Shown piece after piece: positions 62,526 to 64,000 of a DNA stretch of 64,000 nt; position 1 is the first letter of the stretch, and every line of letters begins with the position of its first letter. Source of the stretch: Hanleya hanleyi (taxonomy: Eukaryota > Mollusca > Polyplacophora > Lepidopleurida > Hanleyidae). The position numbers and the translations under genes were made by a program. The notes beneath the pieces were generated by a model. The model was not told where the DNA came from. It ran no database searches and saw only the letters and a list, made by a program, of their open reading frames with translations. The stretch is taken from contig JAVTVY010017433.1 in NCBI GenBank assembly GCA_036873755.1, positions 1 to 64,000 on the forward strand, read 5' to 3'.

Positions 62526-64000
62526 ATTTGACCTTTTGATCCGACATTCATCCGCGCACTGCCGGTGATGCCGCGCACTTCCGGATAACCCGCGCACGCG
62601 CGCTGCGGCCGGGGCGGGCCGGCCCGGGCCGGGAAAAACCCCGGAGGTTGAACATCCGGACGTCTAAGAGAACATTGGAACTCTTCTGGGTTTGGAGGTG
62701 AAACCCGGAAGTGACGTCACAACCCACGTGACCTGCGCGGCAGAATGGAAACGACACCCTAGTCTAGCCCCCTCACATAGGCTTCACATGGATACCTCAC
62801 TCGATCCCATCGGCCCACTAGTGGCCCACCTAGACCCCAACACGTCTATTTCCATACCCTTTGTCCACTGCGCATGCGCAGAGTGACGATATTTCAACCC
62901 CGCACTCACCCCATCAGATGCCCGCTCACATAGGCTTCACATTGATACCTCACTCGATCTAATCGGCCCACTAGTGGCTCCCCTAGATCCCAAAACGTTT
63001 ATTTCCATACACTTTGTCTATTGCGCATGCGCAGAATGACGATATTCCTACCCCACATCCACCCCATCGGTTGCCCCCTCACATAGGCTTCACATTGATA
63101 CCTCACTCGACCCCATCGGACCATTAGTGGCCCACCTAGATCCCAAAACGTCTACCCCGTATGGACCTATACACCCATAGCCATGCAATATAGGCCTATA
63201 TACAGGCCTCGGTGACTTTTTCCAAACATTTCACCGTTTCGCTCCGGGACCCTTCCCATCGTGTTCTAAATGACGAGACGTGAAAAACAAATCCAAACAG
63301 CCCATATCACAATGAACGTGTGTGAATTTCCCAAGTTGAACCCATACCCCCATATAGCCAGTATGGGCCTATATACAGACCTCGGTGACTTTTCCCAAAA
63401 ATTTCACCGATTCGCTCCGGGACCCTTCCCATTGTCATTTTCTTGGCGAGACGAGAAAAACGCGACCCCACAAGCCATAGTAAAGCCCACGAAAAAAAAT
63501 GACCATCCCCATACCCCATACAGGCATTTTCCCTTATATTGTATAATACAGACCCCTATTGTAGGGGTAAAGTCCGTATTCCGCTTTTTATAGTTTCGGG
63601 AAAAAATCCTAATTTTACATGCACCCACCCCATTGACTTGATAGGCAGGCCCCGATAAGCCCAAGGACCGATATTAGCTCTTTTGGCTAGGGTTGATAGG
63701 GGTTTTCCCCTATTTTAGGGGTAAAGTCCGTATTCCGCTTTTTATAGTTTCGGGAAAAAATCCTAATTTTACATGCACCCACCCCATAGACTTGATAGGC
63801 AGGCCCCGATAAGCCCGGGGACCGATATTAGCCCTTTTGACTAGGGTTGATAGGGGTTTTCCCCTAGTTTAGGGGTAAAGTCCGTGTTCCGCTTTTTATA
63901 GTTTCGGGAAAAAATCCTAATTTTACATGCACCCACCCATGACTGGATGCCCCTTCACGAATGCTTCACTTTGATACCTCACTCGGCCCAATCGGACCAT
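62526..64000. repeat. Right terminal inverted repeat of Polinton B, partial
   Basis: Homologous to 43395-44714 of A and inverted relative to 52260-54103, reaching the window edge. Three ~160-base AAAGTCCGTATTCCGC blocks are present (about 63570, 63723 and 63875). The tip with the CTCF-like and CRE-ETS sites lies outside the window. Confidence 0.9.

Larger units (their letters stand above)
52260..64000 (-). mobile_element. Polinton/Maverick element B, right end beyond window
   Basis: The left end AGTAGTAGGGAGC resembles the A terminus. The preceding six bases are CAGGTG (52254-52259), the expected left target duplication. Genes run mostly leftward: protease, major capsid, core-like, minor capsid, then an integrase fragment interrupted by a reverse transcriptase, two PC4-like genes, the tail-anchored gene, and the divergent zinc-finger gene. 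The rest of the integrase, the mucin-like membrane gene and the ATPase are missing. By comparison with A, about 350 bases of the right TIR lie outside the window. Confidence 0.9.

Noticed and set aside
34227..64000. Search for a DNA polymerase B gene in either Polinton
   Set aside because: No frame of sufficient length and no YxDTD- or SLYP-type motif was found in the visible parts; B is cut by the window edge only within its TIR.

Overview
This is eukaryotic DNA, most likely from a marine invertebrate and probably a mollusc. Genes are sparse. One intact single-exon rhodopsin-class receptor gene (17419-18888) sits in AT-rich sequence full of MITEs, foldback transposons, satellites and retroelement remnants. 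A SINE-like tail near 30985-31035 that runs into CACTCACTCACT, and a tRNA-headed SINE at about 11755-12000, resemble repeats I associate with gastropods and bivalves. The phylum call is inference.

The window is dominated by three related Polinton/Maverick elements (virus-like DNA transposons). Element A (34227-45067) is complete from end to end. It has about 1.71 kb terminal inverted repeats (TIRs) that begin AGTAGTATAG, and a 6-base target duplication with one mismatch (GTGGTT/GTGGTA). Element B (52260 to beyond 64000) lies in the opposite gene order and is inserted in a retrotransposon. Element C (about 1-7060) is an older, rearranged relative with a 2.8 kb palindrome of zinc-finger genes. 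Between them A and B encode a chromodomain integrase, a packaging ATPase, an adenovirus-type protease, a major capsid protein, a minor capsid (penton-like) protein, a small basic core-like protein, a tail-anchored protein, a mucin-like membrane protein, a tandem family that looks PC4-like, and a zinc-finger protein joined to a domain I associate with the N-terminus of Polinton polymerases. No DNA polymerase B is visible in any copy. Most genes carry single frameshifts or stops, so A and B are recently dead or non-autonomous.

Layout: 1-7060 element C; 7079-8195 minisatellite and a CpG-rich palindromic cluster; 9640-10775 MITE end and reverse transcriptase fragment; 10886-11398 foldback element; 11460-15470 satellite arrays containing a SINE and an LTR-like insertion; 17419-18888 receptor gene; 18889-34226 mostly non-coding host DNA with small elements; 34227-45067 Polinton A; 45228-52259 a retroelement-like coding region broken by two DNA transposons, then gag-like and reverse transcriptase pseudogenes; 52260-64000 Polinton B.

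The Polinton genes show shared regulatory logic. A TATA box lies 43-68 bases before most A start codons, some of them inside the upstream gene. Several unrelated genes end in the same kind of hairpin followed by GGGGATAATAAA. Each TIR carries dense matches to consensus sites of conserved animal transcription factors (CTCF-like, CRE next to ETS, NRF1-like palindromes, E-box, nuclear-receptor DR1).
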